NCBI GenBank assembly: GCA_001599755.1
Contig: BCHX01000001.1
Span: 4,588,001 to 4,652,000, forward strand
Length of the DNA stretch: 64,000 bases
Direction: 5' to 3'
DNA from: Gliomastix tumulicola
Lineage: Eukaryota > Ascomycota > Sordariomycetes > Hypocreales > Bionectriaceae
This document shows, one piece after another, positions 22,444 through 32,558 of this stretch (the stretch's first letter is position 1; each line of letters begins with the position of its first letter). Under the pieces are notes generated by a model, which saw nothing but the letters and a program-made list of their open reading frames with translations, was not told where the DNA came from and did no database searches. A program made the translations under genes and the position numbers.

Positions 22444-23246
22444 ACCGAGTTCAGATGATTCTACATGACCTCGCCCAGTCGCCCTGTGAGGGTGGCCGTT
22501 TGGCGTGACGGAGTCGGGGATTAGTAGTCCCCCAAATATTCCAACGGTCATGGCCAGCGATATTCACTGTATATTTTATGTCGCTGCTCCGCCTGTTCAA
22601 AATTGGTGTGGCATCAGGAGCCACGCCAGGCCTGATATTGGGTGCATTTTTTTTCTTCTTCTTTCCTTGCCATCTGTTTCTAAAGGGGGTTCATACCATG
22701 GATGGGGTAGATCTATATCACCCTCGTGTCTTCAACGAGGGGCACTAGACAGGAGGGGGGAGTCATGGCGTTTCTGGGATTTTGTGAGCTATGACGGGAT
22801 GCAGGTCGACTTGTATGATTATCTCTGGCCCGCACGAAGAGTAGATGACCTTTATAAAGACAAACCAAATGACGCACCCAACACAACAGGGCGAACTGAC
22901 CAACCGATGTGAAGTTCATGGTGGCGGATCGAGTAATTGCAGCGACACTCTCAGCTAGATGTCTCATAGGGCAGCCACAATGTCACGAACCGCCAGGGTA
23001 GAAGAATGTAGAGTGTGTCATGATGTTGCGGGGTCTCATTGATTTATCATGGCCTTAACTACCAGTACAAGCAGACATGAAACCTTGCGTGTCCCTTAGA
23101 AGATGCAAATAACTAGTCAACTGACGCCTGAGTAGACCATCACCGCCTTGCTCAACCGGATTGACCCTTTTTCCCGTTTTATTTTCATAAAGCCCAACCC
23201 CAAAACCAAGTTCCTGGACGCATCAACCGAAAGCTCTGCAGGATTA
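22444..23246. other. Convergent 3' regions of the transporter and uS3 genes
   Basis: About 800 bases between two stop codons facing each other. No coding frame is supported. A T-rich run at 22647-22665 may belong to the 3' end of the transporter transcript. Confidence 0.6.
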
Positions 23247-24238
23247 CTATTCCTCAGCAGCGGGCTCGGCCTCAGCCTCCTCCTCGGCCCGGACGTCCTG
23301 CGAGGCCTGGGCCTGGGCGGCCTTGGCACCGTAGTCCTGGCTCACGGGCTGGACGACGGGCGTCTCCTCCTTGGGCTCGATGACGGTGACGGCGTCAGGG
23401 AGGGTCTTCTGGGGACCGGCCTTGCCCTCGGGGTCGGAGCCGCGCATGATCTTGACCTTGATACCGAGCACACCCTGGCGGAGGAGGACGTGGCGGGTGG
23501 CGTGGTCGATGAAGTCCTTGGCGGGCTGGCCGGAGTGGATCATGAAGCCGTCGGTGAACTTCATGGACTTGGCGCGGGCAGCACGGAGCTTGCCGGAGAC
23601 GACGACCTCGCAGCCCTTGGCGCCCGACTCCATGATGAAGCGCAGGACACCGTAGCAGGCGCGGCGGACGGCGAGGCCGTTGAGCAGCTTGTAGCGCAGC
23701 GACTCGCACTGGGCGACGGCCGAGAGACCGCGGTTCTGGACCTTGGCGGCGTACAGCGAGACCGAGTTCTCGGGGAACTTGAAGCGCTTCTGGATGAGCG
23801 AGGTCAGCTCGCGGATGCGGCGGCCCTGCTCGCCGAGGACCTCCTGGGTGTGGGTGGCGCGGATGATGATGTCGGTGACGGTGGGCGTGACGCGGACCTC
23901 GACGCCCGAGTAGCCCTCCTCGGCGAGCTCGCGCTGGAAGAACTCGTTGAGCTCGGCGTAGAAGACACCGTCAGCGACGAACTTTCTCCGCTTGGAGCTG
24001 TTGTTGAAATTCCAAAAGGTCAGCAATTCATTCTTGTTTCTCTCGATCAAAACACCGCGACTGCCTCCCGAAACGAAACCCCGTGGCCCTCGGTCCCGGC
24101 CCAGTCTGCCCGCCACAATATCTTGTAATATTCCTCGGGTCGAATCTGGGCGGGCACGACGAAGGCCACGGTTTCTCTCGAGTTCGCGGGGGGAGGAATG
24201 CGGAAGAAAACTCACATCTGAGTGCCAGGGTGAGCCAT
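23247..24238 (-). CDS. RPS3: 40S ribosomal protein S3 (uS3)
   Basis: Two exons on the minus strand, 24238-24216 and 23997-23247, separated by a 218-nt intron, give 257 residues. The joined start reads MAHPGTQISKRRKFVADGVF, the conserved uS3 N-terminus. It is followed by the KH type-2 domain (VTDIIIRATHTQEVLGEQGR, with a GEQGR loop), the QNRGLSAVAQCESLRYKLLN helix and the C-terminal domain (SGKLRAARAKSMKFTDGFMI, GVLGIKVKIMRGSDPEGKAG). The last ~40 residues are Ala/Glu-rich. uS3 lines the mRNA entry channel of the small subunit and can also act in ribosome-associated quality control. Codon use is extremely biased, as expected for a highly expressed gene. The long intron right after codon 7 contains a strong inverted repeat, described separately. 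Confidence 0.98.
24075..24175 (-). repeat. Nested inverted repeat inside the RPS3 intron
   Basis: Outer arms 24075-24088 and 24164-24175 pair over 12 bases with a two-base bulge. Inner arms 24107-24114 and 24149-24156 pair perfectly over 8 bases. Both lie wholly within the intron at 23998-24215. The arrangement predicts a stable stem in the pre-mRNA. Whether it has a function (splicing control, autoregulation, a processed RNA) cannot be told from sequence; I see no convincing C/D-box motifs. Confidence 0.6.
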
Positions 24239-25556
24239 CTTGACGATTTCTGTTTCAAATTGACGGGGTCGGCCGGTCGAATTCGAGAGGTTGTCGAGGG
24301 GGGGGGATGGGAGTTGAGGCGGTCGGTTGTTTTGTCGTGAAGTTTGGCGATGGAATCTCGTCCCTCAATTTTCGGCGGAGGGTGTGGGTTTGGAGCCCTA
24401 ACATCGACTTTTTTGGTGGTGGTGGGCTTTTCCGCCCCACGAGCGGTGGGGCTCACATGGAAAGGTCAGGGGTGGTGATGCTTGTGCGGAGAGTGAGATT
24501 ATCCGGATTCCGGGTTTGTGCTGGAGACTCACGGGATGGGGGCGCGGGTGACAGAAAGTATGGGCATTCAGGTGATAGATTTTGGCAGATGCATTCAGCG
24601 ATTGAGGATATATGTGAGATACCTAAGTGCCTCGGTTTCCTTTGAGGCTTGCTAAGCAATATGCAGTCTCTAGATTTCGTTTGATTTCTCACCATTCGGG
24701 CTTCTTAACAATCAATATGAGAATTGGATTAGTTCCCATTCTCACGCTCAAACACAATAGTGTCACCCCACGTAAGGTACTTGCACATGCTTGTGCCCAG
24801 CCCACTTCAGGCTGTGAGTGATCAGCTGGGACCAGATTCGAGCTAGCAAAACTCGCTGACGTTGCGCTGCTGATGCTGGTTTGCAGCCATCAACAGCCCC
24901 GCGCTCCCTCGATTGCTCTCTATCACCGGTTCGATAATTCACTGTAAACTGGAACTCCCCGTACCTATCCAAACCGCAACTTCACACATGGAGCATCGAG
25001 GGAGGAGTCGTGTCTCGCGTGCCCATCTGTGTCGGTCCCTCGCCCACGCCGCCTCTTACTCACTGGGCCTTACCTCCGGACGGTGCTTATTAGTCAGTGC
25101 CATGTGGCTGTGATTCAGTGACGATTTCTTGTCCGTTTGCCAGTTGGGTTCCAGGGCTGCCGTACCACCGAAGCTCCTTCCGTCTCTACCAAGTACCTCA
25201 CCTCCAACTCTCCTTCCATTCACTCCCCAGGGTACTTCACCTTTTACTTTAAGAGTTGGGCTGCACCTTCCATGACCCCTCCCCGCCTTGCTGGTTCCTG
25301 ACCGCCCGACCACCCTGTTTTTCTCTTCCTTCCCTCTTTCGAGCAGGAGGAGAGAGGAGAGGAGGAAACGAGACTTACACACCACGCCGCCGACACCGAG
25401 GCACATCACTACCTTATAGTACCTATACAGGCACCCGATACTCCGTCCCTAACTTACGCCGCCGCCCCGTTCTGCATCCTCAACAAACTCAGCAGTTTCT
25501 GCCGCCATAGGTTCTGCACAAATCCGAGGCCTGTTGGTGTTGTGCGAGTCGGCGTG
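24239..25556. promoter_or_regulatory. Divergent promoter region between RPS3 and the myotubularin gene
   Basis: About 1.3 kb between two start codons on opposite strands. No gene seen. The RPS3 side has a short G run (24299-24306). The side toward 25557 has CT-rich sequence (about 25180-25350) consistent with a leader. No specific factor site can be named with confidence. Confidence 0.5.
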
Positions 25557-27969
25557 ATGGAGGCCCGCAAGGTATGTCGAGCACCTCGAAGCTTACGCAT
25601 GCTCTTCAAGAGGCTGCCTACAGATGCTAAAGCCTGATCTCCTGCAGGTAGTCGAGAACGTCCAAGCCATCTCCGGCGGCCAGGCTACGGACGGCGTCCT
25701 GCGCCTCACCGATTACCACCTCGTCTTCTGTGCCCCTGCACCTGCGAAGCCTGCCGCCGATGCGGCCGAGTCAACTCCTCCTCCTCCTCCTCCTCCGACG
25801 CGCGAGCGATGGATACCCTATCCGTTAATATCCCGATGCATCCTGCGACCGGTCCCCTTCGCGTCGGCCCAGGCGCCATCTTTGCGGCTACGATGTCGAG
25901 ACTTCAGCTTCATCACGTTCAACATCGTCGACAACGACGTTGCTCGGGATCTCTACGAGTTCATCAAGACCCGGACCACGAAACTCAGCGCCATCAACAG
26001 GCTCTTCGCTTTCAAGCATAAGCCGCGCAAGAGTGAGAAGGAGGTGAACGGCTGGCACTTCTACGACCCCAAGGCCGAGTTCAAGAGACAGGGCATCAGC
26101 GAGAAGCTACCAGAGAAGGGCTGGCGGGTCACACACATCAACAAGGATCATTCCTTCTCAGAGACGTACCCCGCGTTCCTCGTCGTGCCCTCGGCGATTT
26201 CCGATAACACGCTGAAGTACGCGAAGGATTTTCGGACGCATGGCAGACTTCCCGTCCTCACGTACCTCCACCCGGTCAACAACTGCGCCATCACCAGGAG
26301 CTCCCAGTGCTTCGCCGGGATCACGCGCAAGGGGAATATCCAGGACGAGAAGCTGGTGGCTGCGTCCTTCTCGGCATTCATACCCGGCGCTTCCGAGGAC
26401 AATACTCCGGTGACGAGCCAGGGAGACGGAACTGAGGACGGCACCGTCTCTCAGCTGGATTTGTCTGAGACTTCGCGCTCTGAGAGTGACCTTGTGTATC
26501 CCACCTCTGCGCAATGGGACGAGAAGACTGGCGAGCGCCGCATCTACGGCGCTCAGCAGATGAACCTGATCGTGGACGCTCGCCCTAGGGTGAATGCGAT
26601 GGTCAACCAAGCGCAGGGCATGGGGTCTGAGAACATGGAGAAGTACAAGTTCGCGTCAAAGATGTTCCTCAACATCGGCAACATCCATGTCATGCGAAAC
26701 TCGTTAGACAAGGTCATTGACGCTATCAAGGATGCCGACCTTGCGGCATATGCTCCCAGCCAGGAAATACTCTCGAGGAGTGACTGGCTCAAGCATGTGG
26801 CGGATGTCCTGGATGGCTCTGCTCTTGTGGCTAAGCGCGTCGGCACCCTACATTCCAACGTCCTCATTCACTGCTCTGACGGGTGGGATCGCACCAGTCA
26901 GGTCAGCGCTCTGTCACAGATCATGCTGGATCCCTATTTCCGAACCATCGAGGGCTTCATCACCTTGATCGAGAAAGACTGGCTGTCGTTTGGCCACATG
27001 TTTAGGCTGCGCTCTGGCCATCTGAATCACGAGGACTGGTTCACCATCCAGAAAGATGCCTATGCAGGAACCAAGGTTCAGCCAGGGGAGCAGGACGGTC
27101 GCAACGATGCTTTCCAGAGCGTCTTCTCCCGCTTCTTGTCGAACGTGAACAAGGATAAGGACAGCACCGATCTCGAGACCATCAATGACGTCGCTACTAG
27201 CGAAGTTGTGAAGGAAGAAGCGACAGTGCCGAAAATGGTCAGCCCCATTTTCCATCAATTCCTCGACTGCACATTTCAGCTCCTGCGCCAGCATCCAACG
27301 CGATTCGAGTTCACGGAGCGCTTCCTCAGACGTCTTCTATACCACCTGTACTCCTGCCAGTACGGCACGTTTCTCTATAACTCGGAGAGACAGCGCAAGG
27401 AATCCAAGGTGGCCGACAAGACATCATCCGTATGGGATTATTTCCTCAGCCGCAAAGCTGAATTCATGAACCCTGAGTACAGTGATGAAGTCGATGACCA
27501 CGTCAAAGGAAAGGAGCGGATCATCCTCCCTAAGATTGGAGACGTCCGGTGGTGGAATCAACTGTTCGGGCGAACATACGAGGAGATGAACAGCGATCTA
27601 GACGCTGCTGCGGCCGCTGCAAATGACCGCCAGACCGCAATTTCGAGTCTGTATCCATCCGTCTCGCAGCCGTCGGAGGATGAGCCAAGGACTTCCAACA
27701 CGTCCACCAGGCGTCCAGGGTTGACTGCCAGTCAGTCTGTGCTGACAGGCAGCGAGTCTCCGCACCAGGCGCTCACGCCCAAGACTGAGCCCTCTCTCCA
27801 GCGGAGCATGTCCGCTGAAGGCGAAGGAATAAGCTTCGCTGCAATCCGGGATGGCTTTGCCGGGTTGGGCTTCGGGAGAGAATGGCTTGGGAGCGCTGGC
27901 CGTGCAGACGAACCATCGAGCTCAAAGCCTCCGGCCCGTAGCGATCAGGAGCTAAGCGAGATGACATAG
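25557..27969 (+). CDS. YMR1: Myotubularin-family phosphoinositide 3-phosphatase (Ymr1-like), ending at an in-frame TAG
   Basis: Exon 1 is 25557-25571 (MEARK) and exon 2 starts at 25648, giving about 778 residues to the TAG at 27967. The acceptor at 25647 is preferred over the one at 25623 because a GCTAA branch site lies between them; both keep frame. The N-terminal PH-GRAM domain (VVENVQAISGGQ, DGVLRLTDYHLVF) is followed by the phosphatase domain with WRVTHINKDHSFSETYPAFL, SRSSQCFAGITRKGNIQDEK-type sequence, and the active site IHCSDGWDRTSQ (nucleophilic Cys at about residue 414, Arg at 420). Further on comes LDPYFRTIEGFITLIEKDW. The enzyme removes the 3-phosphate from PI3P and PI(3,5)P2 on endosomes and vacuoles. 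The frame stays open for 309 codons past the TAG, so the true protein may be longer (see the 27970-28899 entry). Confidence 0.92.
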
Positions 27970-28899
27970 AGAGTCCTGTCCCCATCTGAGGACACGCAGA
28001 GGCCCTACGAGATCGTCGAGACCGAGGAGACGCTTCATTTCAGGCCCCAGGAGCTCGGAGAGGGTTGGGGATATGTGTCGGGCAATCCACTGGGTGTGGT
28101 TGCCTTGGTCAGCAAAGACGACCAAGAGACCAGCGCCGAGGTGGCATTGGAGACGAAAGCGGCAGAACCACTGCCTGAGTTGCCGACAGAGCCTGAGGCT
28201 GAAAGACAATCTGCCGAAGACGTTCAGGGCCAGAGCCTAGCGGGCGAGTCAGCAAGGCCATCCTCAGAAGCAGTGCTGCCTGAGGTCCTTGGGACGGCTC
28301 CTGGCGTAGATAAGGAGACAACATCTGCAGAAACAACCCATGCCGACGCAGCACCAGCGCCTACGTCGGCACGCGATCCAGTAGAATCGTCCGATGACCC
28401 GCCGTCAGCACCAGCGCTACAAGCAATCATACAGCCGGCGCCAGAAACCGAGCCCAGGATAGCATTCCCAGCGGCAGAGCATCTTGCTCCAACGTCTCCA
28501 AAGGCATCCTTTTCAAGGACGAGAACTAGGAACTCATCAATAGCTGCGCTAAGGACGCCTAGGGGCACTCAAGAAGTTGAGATTGAAAAGCAGGCAGCTT
28601 TTGCAGAGACGGAGCATCTTGAGATGCTAGCTGAGCAGCCTCGGCCTAGTCGGTCCCTCTCCTTCAAGACCAAGCTCAGCCGTGTATTCAAGGGCCGGTT
28701 CCGGTCGGACTCACAAAAGCCCACGCCGGCGAGTGAAGCCTCTACGGGTAAGGCCGAGGACAGTTCCAGGAGCAGGGTTCGCCGGGCTTTTAAGCAGGGC
28801 ATAGAGGTGGTGACGCAGAGGCGGCCTAAGGCGCCGAGACTACGCCGTGGCATGTTTAACATACGACACTTTGTCAGACAATCCGCGAAGGTGCGGTGA
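27970..28899 (+). CDS. In-frame 309-codon extension downstream of the myotubularin TAG
   Basis: This segment continues the myotubularin frame directly after the TAG at 27967-27969 and stays open to the TGA at 28897. It reads as coding: LSPSEDTQRPYEIVETEETL, FRPQELGEGWGYVSGNPLGV, then a Pro/Glu/Ala-rich linker and a basic tail (RSLSFKTKLSRVFKGRFRSD, RSRVRRAFKQGIEVVTQRR). The first in-frame ATG is about 218 codons in, so it is unlikely to be an independent gene with its own start here. I looked for an intron that would remove the TAG: the only frame-compatible choice with GT...AG ends is 27902-27973, with a weak GTGCAG donor. Alternatives are a nonsense mutation, a base error in the assembly, or programmed stop readthrough. 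No known domain is recognised in the extension. Confidence 0.55.
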   Translation, partial: RVLSPSEDTQRPYEIVETEETLHFRPQELGEGWGYVSGNPLGVVALVSKDDQETSAEVALETKAAEPLPELPTEPEAERQSAEDVQGQSLAGESARPSSEAVLPEVLGTAPGVDKETTSAETTHADAAPAPTSARDPVESSDDPPSAPALQAIIQPAPETEPRIAFPAAEHLAPTSPKASFSRTRTRNSSIAALRTPRGTQEVEIEKQAAFAETEHLEMLAEQPRPSRSLSFKTKLSRVFKGRFRSDSQKPTPASEASTGKAEDSSRSRVRRAFKQGIEVVTQRRPKAPRLRRGMFNIRHFVRQSAKVR

Positions 28900-29332
28900 T
28901 GGACGATATTGCTAGGAATCACTGCATCGCAGCCAGCGCTTGATTGTCTTGTCTTGGGAAACGAAAACAGAAGCGGTCTTGGTATAGACAGGGTGTTGGC
29001 TTGGGTTACTATAGAGCGTAATGCGCTGGGCACCTGAAGCGCTTTGCTTGATTTTTCAAAATAAAGAACAGAGGTGTCGCCAAACAAATGATAATTGTCA
29101 TGGCCAAGTCGGCATAGATAATAGGAATGTGTGAGTGATCACACCACAGACACGGCGTCACTACTATCACCGTGTGCACAACGTGCGACGATCCGTCATA
29201 ATGCATGTCTGGAATTGCTGACTTGTTCTCATATGGTCTTGTAGCTGTCGACAAGATGTCTAGAATATCTTTCGGAGTCTAGCCCTTCGCTTTTCTTTAC
29301 TTCTTTTTGCATCTTCCTTTGCGATTTCTGTC
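28900..29332. other. Convergent 3' regions
   Basis: About 430 bases between the end of the myotubularin extension and the PheRS beta stop. T-rich sequence at 29290-29330 is consistent with 3' processing of either transcript. No gene seen. Confidence 0.55.
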
Positions 29333-31358
29333 TTATAAGAACACCTCGAGGTTGATTTCCAGCGTGCTCACAGGGTATCTAGATCATGTCAGCGACAGGG
29401 TCGACAGAGTTGAGGGAGTGATAGGTAGTCATCATCATCATCATCATCATATCATACCTTAGGTCAAACTTCTCCAAAACACTGGGGTGCAGGATGCCAA
29501 ACTCTCCAATGCGCTGCTCCTGGCCATTGAGCCGGAGGTGGACCGAGGCGGCGTGGCCGTGGAAGAAGGTGGGCTCGTCGAGCTCCTCGATCCAGTAGCC
29601 GTCGGGCTTGCTCGGGTTCTGCTTGATCTCGAAGTCCGGGGACTTGCCCGTCAGGCCCTCCTCGTGGACGATGAAGGCGGTGCGGAGCATGAGGAGCAGG
29701 CGGTCGAGCAGGCCGTGGACGACCTCGAAGCCGCTCGTCTTGCCGTACCAGGCGGCGGCGAAGTGGCGCTCGTTGCGGGCCTTGCGCTCGAGGGACTCGT
29801 CCTTGAAGCCGACGTCGGCGGCCTCGAAGATGCGCAGCGGCAGGGCGTGGCCCTTGTTCTCGCGGATGGTCTTGAGGAGACCGGGGAGGAGGGAGGTGCG
29901 GACGATCTGGTACTCGGCCGTCTTGGGGTTGGCGAGGCGGATGGCGGTGCCGCCGTCGTCCTTGCGGTTGAGGAAGTCGAAGTTCTCGTCGTGCGAGCAG
30001 AGGATCAGCGGCATGACCTCGCTCCAGCCGGCGACGGCGGCCTCGGTGCGGATGATGTCGCTGAGCTTGTTGATCATGAGCGGGCCGCCGACGGTCGCGC
30101 TGCGGTTCGGCTCCGTGCGCGGCAGGTTGTTGTAGCCCCAGCAGACGGCCAGGTCCTCCATGACGTCGCACTGGTGCAGCACGTCCGGGCGGGTGATGGG
30201 CACGGCGACCTCGAGCAGGTTGGGGTCCTTGGACGAGGGCTTGGCCTCGTAGGCCATCTTGCTGAGGAGCTTGCACAGGGCCTCGGGGGTCTGGTCGAGG
30301 CCGGTGCAGCTGTTGAGGTAGTCGACCTCGACGTCGGTGACGCGGGGCTTGAGGTCGGGCGTGACGCGCGTCAGGTTGTTGTGCTCGGACACGATGCGGA
30401 CGGGCTCGACGGTGAAGGGCTCGGCGGCGTAGGCCGAGAACATGGTGACCATCATGTCGGTGACGATGCCGAGCTTGGTCAGGTCCGTGGCCGTGATCTC
30501 GATGAAGATGTTGGTCGTGTCGAGCGTGATCTTGGAGTGGTCGCCGTTAATGATGGGCGGCAGCGAGCACACGACCCGGTCGGCGTCGTAGATGACGGGA
30601 TACACGGGCTTGTCCCGGATGATGTGCAGGAAGCGGCCCAGATGCCTGTCGGTCTCGTACAGCGTCATGAGCTCCTCGGCGTCCATGACCTGCGTCTTGT
30701 TGAGCGGCGCGAACTTGATGTCCTTGGGCGGCAGGGCCTCGTACGTGAAGGGCCCGCGGATCGTGTCGAGGTCGTGCGTGCCGACGGACACGAGCGTGCG
30801 GTTGCGCGCGAGGTTGGCGTGCAGCTTGTCCTGCAGGGCGATGAAGGAGTCGTAGCGGTCCTTGGTGAACTTGACGCCGCGGAGGACGGCGCCCGCGACG
30901 AGCGGCCGCACCTGCGCCGTCTCGGGCTTCACGGTGATGGTGTGGGCCTGCCCGTCCTTGGGCTCGACGATTGTGTACTTGGGCGGCGGCACGCGGCCGT
31001 TGAAGATGTTGAGGTTGAGGGCGATGCCCTCGAAGCACAGCATGTCATAGCGGTTGGCGGGGATCTCGATCTTGAGCTGGGCGGGCTCCTGGACGCCATT
31101 GACGATGGGCCGCTCGTCGTTTTCGGTGTCCTCGTCGAGCTCGATGCCGTACTCGAAGCACAGGTCCTCGAACTCCTCGGTCGTGTATCTGGTTTTCGCG
31201 TTTGGTGGTCAGTTTCCAGGGACAAGCAAGCCATGGTGGGGGTTCTCAAGGAGGGGCAGATTGTCCCCCCCTCCACGATTCGAAGGGGGAAAGGGAGACA
31301 CGCACTGCTTGCCGAGGGCCTCGAAGAGCTTGTACTTGTCGACGGAGATGGTAGGCAT
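29333..31358 (-). CDS. FRS1: Cytosolic phenylalanyl-tRNA synthetase beta subunit
   Basis: Three exons on the minus strand, 31358-31306, 31188-29458 and 29378-29333, give 609 residues, matching eukaryotic PheRS beta. The N-terminus MPTISVDKYKLFEALGKQ joins to YTTEEFEDLCFEYGIELDED. The domains follow in the usual order: B1, then B3/B4 editing (ALVAGAVLRGV-type LVAGAVLRGVKFTKDRYDSF, IALQDKLHANLARNR, VSVGTHDLDTIRGPFTYEA), B5 (PRVTDVEVDYLNSCTGLDQT), and the catalytic-like core (CDVMEDLAVCWGYNNLPRTE, QIVRTSLLPGLLKTIRENKG, RIGEFGILHPSVLEKFDLR). The last exon is only 15 codons, YPVSTLEINLEVFL plus stop. The enzyme charges tRNA-Phe as an alpha2-beta2 tetramer, and this subunit edits mischarged Tyr. 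The second intron holds an ATC/ATG trinucleotide repeat (29431-29450). Confidence 0.97.
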
Positions 31359-32558
31359 TGTGAAGAGAGGGTGTGCCCTGGAGGCGGCCTTCTTTGTACT
31401 TCGTCTGGTCGCCTGGAGGTTGTTGCGGATGAGGATGTTTGGTGGGTTGGCTGCTGCTGGCGGTGTCACTTTTTTTTTCCGCTGGTGGGCGAGTGAGTCA
31501 AGAGCTCCGTCTCCGCAGAGGGACAGCCGGGGTTGAGAATCAGATACGCAGCTCTCTACGACAAAAGATGAGTGATATTGGTCAAAAAAATCAAATTTAC
31601 TTATTCATCTAGTATTTGGACTCAGAGTGATAGCTTGAGATAGGTAAAAATCACCACGACGACGGGGTATCGTCAAGGTGCAGCTGCTCGGGGTCGGCGA
31701 CCAGAAGGTGCCCAGAGATGGCATGATTGGCGCCAACCTACCCTGGACCGCGATAGGCAAAGACCGGCCTCGGAGAAGCACATGCCACGATGTTGCGTGC
31801 GGGTTTCCCCCATGACGGCATTTCTTTGTTTTCCCTCCGTCTACAGCCTCATTGTTCCGGTCTGAGGAGTCGACAGCAGCCATCCCCTTGTCAGATGCAC
31901 CACGACAACCAACAGGTCCGGGCTGTTGAAACACCCACCACCATGTCTCGCCCTAACAGCGCGTGTTGGTTGGCTGGCTGGTCGCAGTAGTGGAGCCCTC
32001 AGCCCCTGCCTGCCAACTTCCAGTGGCTGAGGCGCTCAATTTTAGTGCACAGCAACAGCAACAGGCGGCAACAAGCACAAAATTACAGTGGGCTTCGGTG
32101 GGCTCTGGTGAGGCTCGACTCTCCCCCGCCAGAACAAGCAAGCCCAGTCCGACCCGATCTCATTTCCAGTCCAGTCCAATCCAATCCAATCCCAAGTTAC
32201 CTCACCTCCCAGCATCTGACCCTGACATCAACAGTCGTCGACACCTCCTCCCTGCGTCTCGTCACGGCCTGACGTCCTCTGCACCCCCCGGAATCGCCCC
32301 GACGACCACTTGCCGCCCCCCGCCCGCATCCCTATCCTGGCCTGCTCCTGATTTTCGCCATCCTTTCTTCTCTCCCCTGCTGTGCTGCTGTGCCTGTTCT
32401 GTGCCTGTGCTTGGTTGGTGTCGAGGATCCGCCGCGCAAAACCCACCTTGACCACTCCAAACCCGCGAACTCGTGCACGCTCCCTCGACACTGCTCAGCT
32501 CTTCCTTCCTCTGCACCCATAGCGAGTCCCTCGTCCGCACACCCGCCTCTGACTTGCC
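31359..32558. promoter_or_regulatory. Divergent promoter region between PheRS beta and the PP2A scaffold gene
   Basis: Exactly 1.2 kb separates the two start codons. No gene is supported inside. The plus-strand side (about 32150-32558) is CT-rich and low in purines, as expected for a leader. A T run at 31470-31479 lies near the other start. Confidence 0.5.

Noticed and set aside
25624..25647. Eight extra residues (MLKPDLLQ) at the start of myotubularin exon 2
   Set aside because: This stretch contains the GCTAA branch site and ends in a CAG acceptor; excluding it gives the family-like start MEARKVVENVQ.
27902..27973. Intron that would remove the in-frame TAG of the myotubularin gene
   Set aside because: It is frame-compatible but has a poor GTGCAG donor and a GAGAG acceptor, and it would delete a coding-like stretch (SSSKPPARSDQELSEM); kept only as an alternative.
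29487..31496. A 669-codon open frame antisense to PheRS beta on the plus strand
   Set aside because: It mirrors the strong C/G third-position bias of the real gene, has Leu/Val/Gly/Asp-rich random composition and no domain. Open antisense frames are expected over highly biased genes.
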